NCBI GenBank assembly: GCA_037042185.1
Contig: JAXQJY010000019.1
Span: 558,001-622,000, forward strand
Direction: 5' to 3'
DNA length: 64,000 nt
From: Sordariomycetes sp. S80-01Y
Lineage: Eukaryota; Ascomycota; Sordariomycetes
The position numbers were made by a program, and so were the translations under genes. The notes under the pieces are model-generated. The model was not told the origin of the DNA. It saw only the letters and a program-made list of their open reading frames with translations, and searched no databases. Position 1 is the first letter of the stretch. Each line of letters begins with the position of its first letter. Positions 1-10,349 of this stretch are shown in pieces.

Positions 1-747
1 TAATTTGTCTGCCCTTGGAAGAGTTTGATGGCGACACGGGCGTTACACTGGAGCACAAGTGCTGTTTGAAGAGGCCTAATTTGACCTCAGCTGCCGGGTT
101 CTGGGAAAGGGGTTATCTTCATAGTAAACAAGTGGACTTGCAGCACGTCGCATAGTAAGAGCAACTTACAGACGATCGATCATTACCATTTACAGAAACA
201 GGTAGGTGACGTGCGATTTATCTATCCACAGCGTTTATGTGTAACATGTTTCCCCACGCTCCCTTCTCAACGCTCAGCTGCTGACGCGGTCATTCCAGCC
301 CACCCTTCATACCAAGCATCCGTCAGGACCTGCTGCGCATTCCGAGCCATACTACGTCAAACGGCAGATTCAGTCTACGGCAAAGTGCTCTTACGTCACT
401 TTTAGATATGATAATTCCGGAAATCGAGCTTGCTTTCGTCTTTCTTTTGGAAACTGGCCTTGATGGTGATGCTAGAGCACCGGTGGGTGAGGGCCTGTTT
501 GGCTTGAGACTCGGATGGGCTTTCAACATCACGGGAAGTTCTTCAGAAAACTCTAGACGCAGCGACATCTCTTCTTTTCTGATGCCGATCATCGTAACTA
601 CCGACGCATACCAAGGCGCTAAGGATGGGTAGACACATGGAATGCGCTTCGAGGCTTCCCCTGGCTGAGCCGCCCCATGTCTCAAACATCCGATCCGTGA
701 AGACAGATGAAGCCCCGATGCACTTCTTCTATGAGAATCCAACAACG
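1..747. other. Left-edge stretch without a recognised gene
   Basis: Short open frames occur on both strands, the longest about 140 codons on the minus strand between 323 and 745. None shows a recognisable domain, signal peptide or splice pattern. The right end of this stretch is the promoter of the small secreted-protein gene that begins at 840. Confidence 0.5.
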
Positions 748-754
748 TATAAAT
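748..754 (+). promoter_or_regulatory. TATA box of the small secreted-protein gene
   Basis: The heptamer TATAAAT lies 86 nt upstream of the ATG at 840. It is followed by a pyrimidine- and CAA-rich leader, as expected for a strongly expressed fungal gene for a secreted protein. The call rests on sequence and spacing only. Confidence 0.5.
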
Positions 755-839
755 CCCCGAGCCTTGTCTTCTACAACGATCTCATTAACAACTCAATCAC
801 TCAAACAAAACTCAATCCAACATCTCTACCACCGCAACC

Positions 840-1213
840 ATGAAGTACACCGCCGCTGTCACCGCCATCCTCTTCGGCTCCGCCATGGCCGCCACTTCCA
901 ACAACATGAAGATGGCCAATGAGAAGATGGACATGCAGAAGCGCCAGCAGTCTGGTGCCACCCTCGGTATGCTGCATTGCACCATTAGTAAAACTTCGTA
1001 CTAACCTGTACAGGCACACTGCTCGCCGCTGTCGAGCAGATTGTCGGCAAGATTGGCGAGGAGGTTGAGGACCTCGCCAAGCCTGCCGAGGACCTCCAGG
1101 ATGCTATCAAGGACTTCGAGGATGCTGCTCAGGAGGTCGAGGTTCCCTCCAGCACCTCCGACAGCTCCGAGAGCACCAGCAGCAGCAGCAGCGACGACGA
1201 CGAGTCCAAGTAA
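840..1213 (+). CDS. Small secreted protein, 108 aa, with Kex2-type site
   Basis: Two exons, 840-966 and 1014-1213, are separated by a 47-nt intron with a GTATGC donor, a CTAAC branch site and a CAG acceptor. The product starts with a clear signal peptide (MKYTAAVTAILFGSAMAA). A short stretch ending in Lys-Arg near residue 37 follows, a likely Kex2 cleavage site, so the N-terminal part may be a propeptide. The mature part has an amphipathic, acidic helix-like segment (about residues 43-85) and ends in a Ser-rich, then Asp-rich tail. There are no cysteines. I recognise no family. Size and secretion make it a candidate small secreted protein or effector-like protein, but that is inference. A TATA box at 748 supports the start. 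Confidence 0.75.
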
Positions 1214-1616
1214 AGGAGACTCTTCAAGTATCTTAGCCTAGGATCTGCTGCAGTAAAGTCAGCTATAGATATGAATTGACAACCGGTGTGTCGCGCGCTC
1301 GCAGAGCCTTATTTGTCCTTATCGATCTTCTGAAGTCCTCATCCATCAGATAGTCCAAACTTCTACTCGTCTCGTCATGTTGAAGGCATGATGGGTAGAT
1401 GTAAATGGTCGCCACGCGCAGCAGCCGAGAAGAGTGAAAGACATGGGGTAGCGCTCTGAGAAGATCGAGCATGGGGAAATTGTCCGTCGCTGCTTCTCCA
1501 AGTCATTGAGTAGACAGAAATACATAAAGTTGGAGTGAAGGCATTATTATGTTGTTCGAACGACCATAACGCCGTCCATGCTAGTCGCTTGTTGTACACA
1601 CCAGATGGTGTTGTTG
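1214..1616. other. Convergent 3' intergenic region
   Basis: This stretch separates the stop codon of the small secreted-protein gene from that of the Mtf2-like gene on the other strand. It presumably holds both 3' UTRs. No gene or repeat is visible. Confidence 0.5.
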
Positions 1617-2876
1617 CTACACTGCCGAGGCCTCGCCGTAGGTACTCATGTACCTGTCGATCGACTCCTGAGCCATTTCCTCCACCTCATCGATCCGGTC
1701 CATCAAAGAGCCGTCATAAGGACTAACCTGCATGAGCGCCTGCGCAAACGGCCCCTGCCGTCCGATCGTGCAGCTGGTGAGATGATCCCGCATCTCCGTG
1801 AGCAAAGCCTGGACATCCTCGTTGGCGTACAATCCCGACGAGGTCAACTCTTGGATCATGTCGAGGGCTGAGTTTCCGTCGCCATAGCGCTGCCAATGTT
1901 GGCGGGCGAGTGTGGTGAAGAAGGGGGTTGAGACGCCGAGGATGTAGGACGTGAGACCGAGAGACTTGACACGGGGCAGGATCTGGAAGGCCAATGGTGA
2001 GGGCTGAAGGAACGTCGAGTCAAGGAGTTTCAGTCCGTGAAGGAGATACTGGGAATAGAGGGCGCCGTGGATATCCATGATGAGCTCAGGCTCCTGGTCG
2101 TTTCCCGTCTTCCCAGACTGCGCTTGCTGTTTGCTCTCGCCCTCAGCCTGCTTCAAATCATGCTCCACGCTCTTTACGGCTTTGGTTCTCCGTTTGGTCT
2201 TGACGCGCTGGGTATCTGTTGCAATGCCGAGCCTCACAGGTAACGAGAAGACTTCGGCCTCCATCACCTTCCACAGCTCCACATCCGAGGTGCACGCATT
2301 CATGAGCTTCTTCACCCTCAGATTTTCCTCGACCATAATATTTTGATACCGCTGCCTCTCCGCCCAGAGCTCTCTGTCGGCTTGTGTCATGGCCGCCTCT
2401 TGGTCCTTGCTTGGATTCTGCGCAAACAATCCCATAGCCCTCTCCGCTGCTCTCTTCAAAGATGAAGGGAATCGCTCGAGGTACTTGTCGCGGAATTCCG
2501 TCATCTGCGCATGTTCGATGAAGTTCGGGGGGCCTTCAGCTTTTCCGGTTCGCCCCGGTCGTTGGCTGGCCGAGCTGTTCGGCATCTTGCCTTCTGCGAT
2601 TTCCTCGAAGATGTTTTTGAAGATACTTGCTTCCTGTGGGGAGAGGGTGAGCTGTTTCTTCTGCAGCCTGTCGTGACCCAGATCGCTTCGTCTTGTCCCA
2701 TTCGGATTCTCGTCAAGCCCCCAATCAAAGGGGACATCCTTTCCCTTTGGCAGCCTTTGGCCTTCGGGTGGTGGGCCAGAGGACATGAGGCGGGTGAGCG
2801 TTGCGGTCGGTCGACATCGGAGGGCTCTTGTGATGGTGCGCGTTTGATACAGAAAAGACAGCGAGGAAGAAGACAT
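1617..2876 (-). CDS. Mtf2-like mitochondrial protein, 419 aa
   Basis: A single exon. The first ATG in the frame is at 2876; the frame stays open upstream only through non-ATG codons. The N-terminus is Ser/Arg/Thr-rich with no acidic residue in the first 40 (MSSSSLSFLYQTRTITRALR), a typical mitochondrial presequence. The middle carries the segment LSPQEASIFKNIFEEI, and the C-terminal half holds the stretch SDVELWKVMEAEVF. These I associate with the Mtf2/Nam1-like C-terminal domain family of ascomycetes, whose members act in mitochondrial RNA metabolism and translation. The family assignment is from memory of its motifs. The gene is divergent from CMR1 with about 350 bp between start codons, so the two share a promoter region. 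Confidence 0.75.
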   Translation of the reverse strand: MSSSSLSFLYQTRTITRALRCRPTATLTRLMSSGPPPEGQRLPKGKDVPFDWGLDENPNGTRRSDLGHDRLQKKQLTLSPQEASIFKNIFEEIAEGKMPNSSASQRPGRTGKAEGPPNFIEHAQMTEFRDKYLERFPSSLKRAAERAMGLFAQNPSKDQEAAMTQADRELWAERQRYQNIMVEENLRVKKLMNACTSDVELWKVMEAEVFSLPVRLGIATDTQRVKTKRRTKAVKSVEHDLKQAEGESKQQAQSGKTGNDQEPELIMDIHGALYSQYLLHGLKLLDSTFLQPSPLAFQILPRVKSLGLTSYILGVSTPFFTTLARQHWQRYGDGNSALDMIQELTSSGLYANEDVQALLTEMRDHLTSCTIGRQGPFAQALMQVSPYDGSLMDRIDEVEEMAQESIDRYMSTYGEASAV

Positions 2877-3230
2877 GGCGTCGAGATAGGTTGCGGACTC
2901 CCGCGGCAATTCTGCGCATGAATTGAAGGTGAAGCTGTCGCTGGAAAATTTCCTTGTACAGGACCCTGGAAATGGACGGATAATGTCCGGCCTGCAGGGT
3001 AGGTGCAGGGTAACGCGAAATTAATGAGATGTGCGACGCGTGACGTCGTCCGTCGCGGTTAGAAAACGATTCACGCGCCGCTACCTCCCGCCGCGCCCTT
3101 GAGTGGCCAAGTGGATGATTCACGACACGACGATCCGTCTAGACTATCTATTCTGCGCAATTTCTTGTCGCATTCTCGCCCTCTTACTCGCGACTTCCCG
3201 CTGCATAAGTGCAGTGTTTCTATACACGCA
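2877..3230. promoter_or_regulatory. Divergent promoter with G1/S-type boxes
   Basis: This is the short region between the divergent starts of the Mtf2-like gene and CMR1. It contains ACGCGAAA at 3013-3020 (matching the SBF/MBF-type core CGCGAAA), ACGCGT at 3036-3041 (the MluI cell-cycle box) and an overlapping TGACGTCG at 3041-3048 (half match to a CRE/ATF site). Boxes of the first two kinds drive G1/S transcription in yeasts. Which of the two genes they serve is inference; CMR1, a DNA-damage and replication-stress factor, is the better candidate. Confidence 0.5.
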
Positions 3231-4820
3231 ATGCCTGTTAAGAAAGAGGACGGCGCAGGCATGAGCGCCTTCGAGCGCAAGCGACTGGCCAACATTGCCG
3301 CCAACCGTGAAGTCCTCACAGACATCTCCGCACAGGCCAAAAAGGTCATTCCCGACAAACCGAAGCCGAAGCCCTCAGCGAGGCCACCTCGTCGCCGGGA
3401 GCCCGTCAAGCGCGAGGCACCGCGGCCGACTCGCACAAGCTCACGCCTCGCCGGGCTCCAAGCCGACGATGAGACGCTGAAGAGGAAGATGGATGTGGAG
3501 GCGGAACATCAGGCGACCGAAGCCAAGGTCAAGAGGATGCGTCACAATGGCGATCTGAATCTGGGAGATATCGTGGTGGAGGGGAAGAAGTATGTCAATG
3601 GCTTCGACGGGATCAAGGATCTGGTCAGGGGAGCACAGCCCGGCATGAGGACGTTCACAGAAGACGACGTGAAGGAAACAACCGACAAGGAACTCAAGGG
3701 ACTCAGGGAGCGTATGAGCGGGTTAAAGATTTACGAGCATTGGGCTGTCAATGGTAAGCTCCTCCTTCACCAATTAGCGACGTCACTAACGAGCCCAGAC
3801 ATCAAGATCACCCCTCAACGCGCATACGCACTCGGCTTCCACCCGACCGAGGACAAACCAATTGTCTTTGCAGGAGATAAGGAAGGCACACTAGGCATCT
3901 TTGACGGCTCTCAGGCGCCGCCAGAAGTGGACGAAGACGACGAGGATGCGAAATATCCGGACCCTGTCATCACAGCCCTCAAGACGCACGCCCGGACAAT
4001 CACCTCGTTTGTCTTTCCCGACGATGACGCCAACGCAGTATATACATCGTCCTACGACTCGTCAATACGAAAGATGGACCTCGCCAAGGGAACCTCAGTA
4101 CAGGTGTGGGCACCCTCGGACGCTGATGTCGACATGCCCCTCTCAGCGCTGGACATGCCCGCCTCAGAACCTCACATGCTTTTCTTCTCAACTCTCGACG
4201 GATCAGTTGGGCGTTACGACATTCGCGATCCCAAGAGCGAGGAAATCTGGGGCTTGTCCGACCACAAGATCGGTGGCTTCTCCCTGCACCCATTGCAACC
4301 CCATCTCCTAGCTACGGCATCACTTGACCGTACCCTGAAGATCTGGGACTGTCGCAAAATCAGTGGAAAAGGCGACCTTCGTCACCCTCAACTTCTCGGC
4401 GAGCATGAGTCGCGTCTTTCCGTATCCCACGCCTCGTGGAGTCCAGGTGGCCACATCGCCACATCTTCCTACGATGATACCGTCAAGATCTACGACTTCT
4501 CGGACGCTTCCACGTGGAAGCCCGGCCACGACATTGGTGACGCAATGAAGCCTTCACACCAGATACGTCACAACAACCAGACCGGGCGTTGGGTCACGAT
4601 CCTGAAGCCGCAGTGGCAGAAGCGGCCCAGGGATGGGATCCAGAAGTTCGTCATCGGCAACATGAATCGCTTCGTGGACGTGTTTGCGAGCGACGGCAGT
4701 CAGCTCGCGCAGCTGGATGGGGATGGAATCACGGCCGTGCCTGCGGTGGCGCATTTCCATCCATCGATGGATTGGGTTGCGGGTGCCAACGGGAGTGGGA
4801 AGCTCAGCTTGTGGCAATGA
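3231..4820 (+). CDS. CMR1: CMR1/WDR76-type DNA damage-binding WD40 protein
   Basis: Exons 3231-3753 and 3799-4820, joined across a 45-nt intron that has no in-frame stop, giving 514 aa. The N-terminus (MPVKKEDGAGMSAFERKR, then IAANREVL) and the basic, Pro/Lys/Arg-rich segment to about residue 80 match the Cmr1/WDR76 family. About residues 190-514 form a WD40 propeller; Trp-Asp and related repeat ends are visible (for example ASLDRTLKIWD). In yeast Cmr1 binds damaged DNA, co-localises with replication-stress foci in the nucleus and associates with histones and the CCT chaperonin. The ATG at 3231 is chosen because the conserved N-terminus begins there; the frame upstream is open without an ATG. 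Confidence 0.88.
   Translation: MPVKKEDGAGMSAFERKRLANIAANREVLTDISAQAKKVIPDKPKPKPSARPPRRREPVKREAPRPTRTSSRLAGLQADDETLKRKMDVEAEHQATEAKVKRMRHNGDLNLGDIVVEGKKYVNGFDGIKDLVRGAQPGMRTFTEDDVKETTDKELKGLRERMSGLKIYEHWAVNGKLLLHQLATSLTSPDIKITPQRAYALGFHPTEDKPIVFAGDKEGTLGIFDGSQAPPEVDEDDEDAKYPDPVITALKTHARTITSFVFPDDDANAVYTSSYDSSIRKMDLAKGTSVQVWAPSDADVDMPLSALDMPASEPHMLFFSTLDGSVGRYDIRDPKSEEIWGLSDHKIGGFSLHPLQPHLLATASLDRTLKIWDCRKISGKGDLRHPQLLGEHESRLSVSHASWSPGGHIATSSYDDTVKIYDFSDASTWKPGHDIGDAMKPSHQIRHNNQTGRWVTILKPQWQKRPRDGIQKFVIGNMNRFVDVFASDGSQLAQLDGDGITAVPAVAHFHPSMDWVAGANGSGKLSLWQ
3754..3798 (+). other. Stopless 45-nt intron of CMR1
   Basis: The intron starts GTAAGC, holds a CTAAC branch site (3785-3789) and ends in CCCAG. 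It is a multiple of three and has no stop, so retention would insert 15 residues just before the first propeller blade. Removing it restores the family-like junction AVN-DIKITPQRA. Confidence 0.75.
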
Positions 4821-6021
4821 CGGGTATTGCTATAAGAGATAGCAGCGAACCAAATGGGACCGTGTATATAACCCGAGGCTTAAGGATTGCAAGGGAGGTT
4901 TGCTTGAATTGGTACACCGCCCATGTGGGACGGGATGTGGGGGTTCAGGGGTTCAGGGGCGGCGAGCAGCTGGTGGTCGTACAGGATTTGGGCTATTGAA
5001 GGCGTTGGATAGTACAACTGCAATTCTACAGAGCGCATCTGGCTATTGTTCAGACTTATCCTGTATCCGTGCGGCGGCTCGGGTAAAACTTGACGTATGC
5101 GAAGGCCCTTTGATCACAAGGTGCTGATGCTACGGGTGTTGGAGGCTCAGGTATACTATCCCGAAAAGGTAACGAGGAGGAAACGCACAAGCTTCGAAGT
5201 GATTGCTTGTCGCGGTTTGGATAGACTGCAGCTTTCATTGCGCCTTGACATTCTGCTGATGTTTAGGTTCGCACAGGGGAAATGCTCACCTCGCGGCAAA
5301 GGCCCATCCGCGGAGGTGGAGGAAGGATTTCGGGAGGCGTCTTTGAGCGGCGCAGCACAGGTGCTCATCGTCTGGATGCCTGGATGATCGCAGGTGATTG
5401 CAGCTCATCCACTGGAATCACATGCTGAAAGTAGTCGTGACCAGTGCACGAGATGGTGTCGAGTCGCTTGGCGGGTCGCATTCGGAAGATGTGGCGTCAT
5501 TGGTCGCTCTATCGATAAGGCCGAGCTTCGGGCCAATGGCAGCTGCCCAAACAGACGGCGGTCGGGGCTCGCAGGGCGGCAGACAGAGGCCCCGCAGTGG
5601 GTAGCGCTGGGTGCCCAGGGCAGCCTGGGAGCGCTGAGACTCCACTAGCACCTTGTACGCAGTACGAGCTATTCCGTACCTGGGCTGAGCTTCACGGTCA
5701 TGCCAGTAGTCACCCAAGTCACACTCCTACCTGACCAACTCCTCGTCATCCGCTTAGACACGACCCGTCGCTTGATCCTGTGCCACCGGGCGCTGGACTG
5801 CGACTTTCATCACTCTCTGTTATCTTGGCCATCATCCCTCCACCAACATCCCAATGCCTGCAGCCTCGGGTCATCTGGGGGCTTAGACTGCGGATCCCGC
5901 GACCACCGAGATACGGTCAACCAGGACGCCGACGATAGACACGCCATCGCTAGGCAAGGCTCACTAGACGTTTCCATCTCTTACAGTCCGCACGAACAAT
6001 ACGATCAATCTTGTTGCAACC
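4821..6021. other. Gene-free interval before ATG26
   Basis: No convincing coding region is seen on either strand. The ORFs here are short, overlap one another in different frames and lack domains. The interval holds the 3' flank of CMR1 and the presumably long 5' flank of ATG26. Confidence 0.5.
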
Positions 6022-9000
6022 ATGTTGTCCGGTTCGAGGTCTATATCGAGGGGGGCTTCCCCCGGTACTCGACGACGAGTCAGTAAACTCAGGAAGAAGC
6101 GCCACGACGAAAGCCTCGATATCCCCGAACAACTGCGCGGAAGTGACGAGGAAGAGGAAGAAGAGTCGAGCGATGTCATGTCAGACGGACAAGGCCCTCC
6201 ATTCGCAATGAACATGGGCCAGAGCATCGTCGGTCTGATTGCGGGCGCGGCCGAGAAGATCGACTTCCACGACCGCTTCTACGACAGCAGTAGTGACGAG
6301 GAGGGCAAAGGCAAACCCGAGACCAAGACGGAGGATCTGTCACAAACAACAATACTCCCGTCGCCGAAGAAGAAGAAGAAGCAGGAGAGCAGCAGCCATC
6401 GACGGAGGATATCAGGGCACAAGCTGCTCAAGTCGCTGCCTGCTCTGCCCAAGCTGAGGTCAAAGTCGAAGAGCGCACCGAACCAGCTTTCACCAAATCC
6501 TGACGAAGATCCAAGCGAAGGTGCTGATATCCCAAGTCCGCCAGCCATCAAGCTGACGCGGTCTCAAACAACCGGGGTACCGCCAGTGATGAGCCGTATG
6601 CTGGAGGCCAGAGCTGAGCTTTCGGAACGCCCTAGCTTCGACCTGGAACGCCATGAGAGCAGGACCAGCTTGGACAGTGGCGTCTCCCCGCTAGAGAAGC
6701 GTCTGATGGAAATCTTCGAGTTCGATGAGCCTGAAGAGGTTCTGGACGAGTTTCCTTGCTGGCTGCTGCAGAGTGTCCTGCTCCAGGGCTACCTTTACAT
6801 CACCGCAAAGCACGTTTGCTTCTACGCGTATCTACCAAAGAAAGCTAATGTAGTGGCCAAATCTGGCTTTTTATCCAAGAGCGGCAAAAGGAACCCCGCT
6901 TACAACCGATACTGGTTCCGCTTGAAAGGCGATGTCCTGTCCTACTACACGAATGCGAAGGAGTTGTACTTTCCCCGAAATCAGATTGATCTGAGCTATG
7001 GCATCTCGGCCTCCATTACCGACAAGGACAAGGAGGGGGTGCACTTCGAGGTGGTTACCCGCCATCGCGCCTACAACTTCCGAGCAGACAGTGCACCTAG
7101 CGCAAAGGAGTGGGTGAAGAGCTTGCAGAGGGTCATCTTCCGCAGCCACAATGAGGGCGACAGCGTCAAGATTTCTCTTCCGATTTCCAACATCATGGAC
7201 GTTGAGGAGACACACATGATGGACTTTGCAGAGACGTGCAAGATCAAGGTCATCGACAATGACGAGACGTACGCCATCGACGAGTACTTCTTCTCCTTCT
7301 TCAGCTTTGGGACCAAAGCCATTGACTTTCTGAAATTGAAAGTTCTCGAACAGAACGACTCGGAAGGTCGTGAGGACGGAGACAACCAACTGACTGAGAG
7401 CCCCGAGGATGCTGGGTTGGACTCACCGCAGCAAACCTCTGCTAGGCCCAGTCGTAGTAGCCTGCAGGTTGATAAGATGCGTAACCCAAAGCCATCGGAA
7501 CCCGTCAAGGCGACCTTGGCCCCCATGTCACCATTGTCGCCGCAGTCGACAAGCCCTCGCGCTAGTCAGGACGTCTCTCGGCGCTCTAGTCTGGACGCCT
7601 TCCGACATCTCGGCAGGAAGAGCGGCGACATCTCCAGAGATGCAAGCCCTAGAAGGAGTTTCAGCGGAAGTCGAAGATCAGGGAGCAGACAACGGGTGGA
7701 GGGAGCGAGCACCCCGCAGCGCCACACATCGTTTCATGCCTCATCGGAGTCTTACCTCCAGTCCTCCATGGAAGACCCGAGCTTCTCGAATTTAGCAGAC
7801 TCGTCGAATCTAGAGGACCAGTCAGCGAGCCAGATCTTGCACAACAGCGAAGTGTTCCGGAAGAGCCCTGCTCAGCTGCAACCGGGATCTACAGGCCACT
7901 CGAGTGACTCGAAAAGCAAGGGGGCGGCTGCTAGGGAAAAGCTGCCACCACTTGCAACACAGCAGGGTCAGGGCGAGCAGAGCGCGGATCGCAAGCAAAC
8001 CACAACTCCGACCCTACAGAACATCAGTCAGATGGGTGCTTACCCTCTGCAGCGTGCGGGCAAATTCTTCGAGTACCTTGACCAGTCGAGCAAGCGTATG
8101 AGTAAATTGCTTGCTTCTGAGTCGATGACCTACGTGGAAAAGGTCTCTGGTATGTGGCAAGGCAAGAGCAAGCACTACGATGAACCCGAAGGTCTGAGGC
8201 CGGATGACGATGATCTTGAAAGAGACTCCGAGGGCAACGTTCAGACGTCCATGCGGCGTTTCCGGGAGCATTTTGCGCTGCCTGATACGGAAAAGCTGCA
8301 AGCCACGTATTATGGGAGCATTCTCCGCGTCCTGCCTCTATATGGCAAAATCTATCTCAGCGATCGGTACTTTTGCTATAGGAGCCTGCTTCCCGGCACG
8401 AGGACGAAGCTCATCTTACCTCTCCAAGACATAGAGAACGTCACCAAGGAGAAGGGATTTCGTCTTGGCTGGTCGGCACTGGTAATATCGATTCGAGGGC
8501 ATGAAGAGGTCTTCTTCGAATTCGGCCAACCTAGTGTTCGCGATGACTGCACCATCACGCTGTTGCGCAGTCTGGAGCAAACACGACACCTCAAGGAAGC
8601 TGGACTACTGAACCAGGATGACGAGGCTGAGGAGGAAGATGCTATCGCCGAGCGTGACGCTCTTAAATCTGCCAGACAAGAAGAGCATCCTGGCCATGAG
8701 CTCGAAATGCCCCGACGTGCGACCGGCATGTCCAATGCGCCCATGATCCTTGACGAAGCAGATGAGTCCTTCAGCGACATAAAACTCAAGCAGTCCCTCA
8801 AGATCACTTGCCTCACCATCGGTTCACGTGGAGACGTGCAGCCGTACATTGCCCTCTGCAAGGCGCTCCTTGCCAAAGGTCACAAGCCGCGCATCGCCAC
8901 TCATGCCGAGTTTCAAGGCTGGATTGAATCGCACGGAATCGAGTTCGCTCGAGTTGAGGGCGACCCAGCTGAACTGATGCGTCTTTGCATCGAGCATGGT

Positions 9001-10349
9001 ACCTTCACCTGGGCTTTCCTTCGCGAAGCCAACTCGTCATTCCGCGGCTGGCTCGATGGCCTTCTTATTTCTGCTGCGACGGCATGCGAAGGTTCGGATC
9101 TCCTGATCGAGTCCCCGTCTGCAATGGCTGGCATACACATTGCAGAGAAGCTGGCCATCCCCTACTTCAGAGCCTTCACCATGCCCTGGACCCGGACGCG
9201 TGCCTATCCTCACGCCTTCGCCATTCCCGAGTACAAGATGGGAGGCGCTTACAATTACATGACCTACATCATGTTTGACAACATTTTCTGGAAAGCCATC
9301 GCCCATCAGATCAACAGATGGCGCAACAACACGCTTGGCCTGCCGAACACTAGCATTGAGAAGATGCAGCCCAACAAAGTGCCGTTCCTTTACAACTTCA
9401 GCCCGAGCGTTGTTGCACCTCCGCTGGACTTCTCAGACTGGATCAGGGTGACAGGATACTGGTTCCTTGACGAGGGAGGCGTCTATGAGCCTCCGAAGGA
9501 GTTGGAGGACTTTATACAGAAGGCTCGCGATGACGGTAAAAAGCTCGTATACGTTGGTTTTGGATCCATCATCGTCGAGGATCCCCCGAAGATGACAAGG
9601 GAGGTTATCGATGCCGTTGTCAGGGCGGATGTTCGCTGCATCCTCTCAAAGGGGTGGTCCGAGCGGGTTACGGCCCAGGCCAAAGATGACCCATCTCGAC
9701 CCAAGCCAGAAGAGCCGGAGATGCCGCCCGAGATTCACGTCATCAAGTCTGCCCCCCACGACTGGCTCTTCAGCCGCATCGATGCTGCAGCTCATCACGG
9801 TGGGTCGGGGACGACGGGAGCCAGCCTCCGGGCGGGCATTCCCACCATCATCCGGCCCTTCTTTGGCGACCAGTACTTCTTCGCCAACAGAGTTGAAGAT
9901 CTCGGTGTGGGCATCCATCTCAGGAAATGGGGTACCATTGCCTTTGGGCGAGCGTTATGGGAAGCAACGAGGAATGAGCGTATGGTCTCGAAAGCCCGCG
10001 TGCTCGGTGAGAAGATCCGCAGTGTAAGCCGCCCTCGTCCGTTTTGAGTCGAAGCAACTAACAATAGACCCAGGAAAACGGCGTCGAGACCGCCATCCAG
10101 AGCATCTATCGCGATCTCGAATATGCCAAGTCTCTCGTCAAGCGCCGGGACCTCATGACCGGCGAGGATCCTGAAGAAGAAGATGAGGAAAGCTGGACCT
10201 TCGTGGGCGCAGACGAGCCCGATCCAGACTTTGTGACGAAGAAGCTGAGCGAGGGCTTTGTTGGTCTGGGAGCTGGTGCCGGAGCTGTTGCACCACTAGG
10301 AGGCAATGGAAGCAGAGCGTTGGGCAGCCAGGTTCTCAGGGGGCCGTAG
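6022..10349 (+). CDS. ATG26: Sterol 3-beta-glucosyltransferase ATG26/UGT51
   Basis: Exons 6022-10023 and 10074-10349 give about 1425 aa, the usual family size. Domain order: an acidic/basic N-terminus with an EEEEEE run; GRAM 1 (about residues 224-280); PH domain (about 282-375); a long Ser-rich linker; GRAM 2 (about 741-810); and a GT1-type glycosyltransferase from about residue 926 (SRGDVQPYIAL) to the UDP-sugar-binding motif HHGGSGTTGASLRAGIP. The enzyme transfers glucose from UDP-glucose to membrane ergosterol; the GRAM/PH part binds phosphoinositides. In some fungi (Komagataella, Colletotrichum orbiculare) ATG26 is needed for pexophagy. The last intron (donor 10024) has two in-frame acceptors, at 10067 and 10073. 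The second gives SENGVETAIQ, which fits the family better. Confidence 0.93.

Noticed and set aside
323-745. A 140-codon minus-strand frame near the left edge
   Set aside because: No domain or coding-like features, and it overlaps several other frames on both strands.
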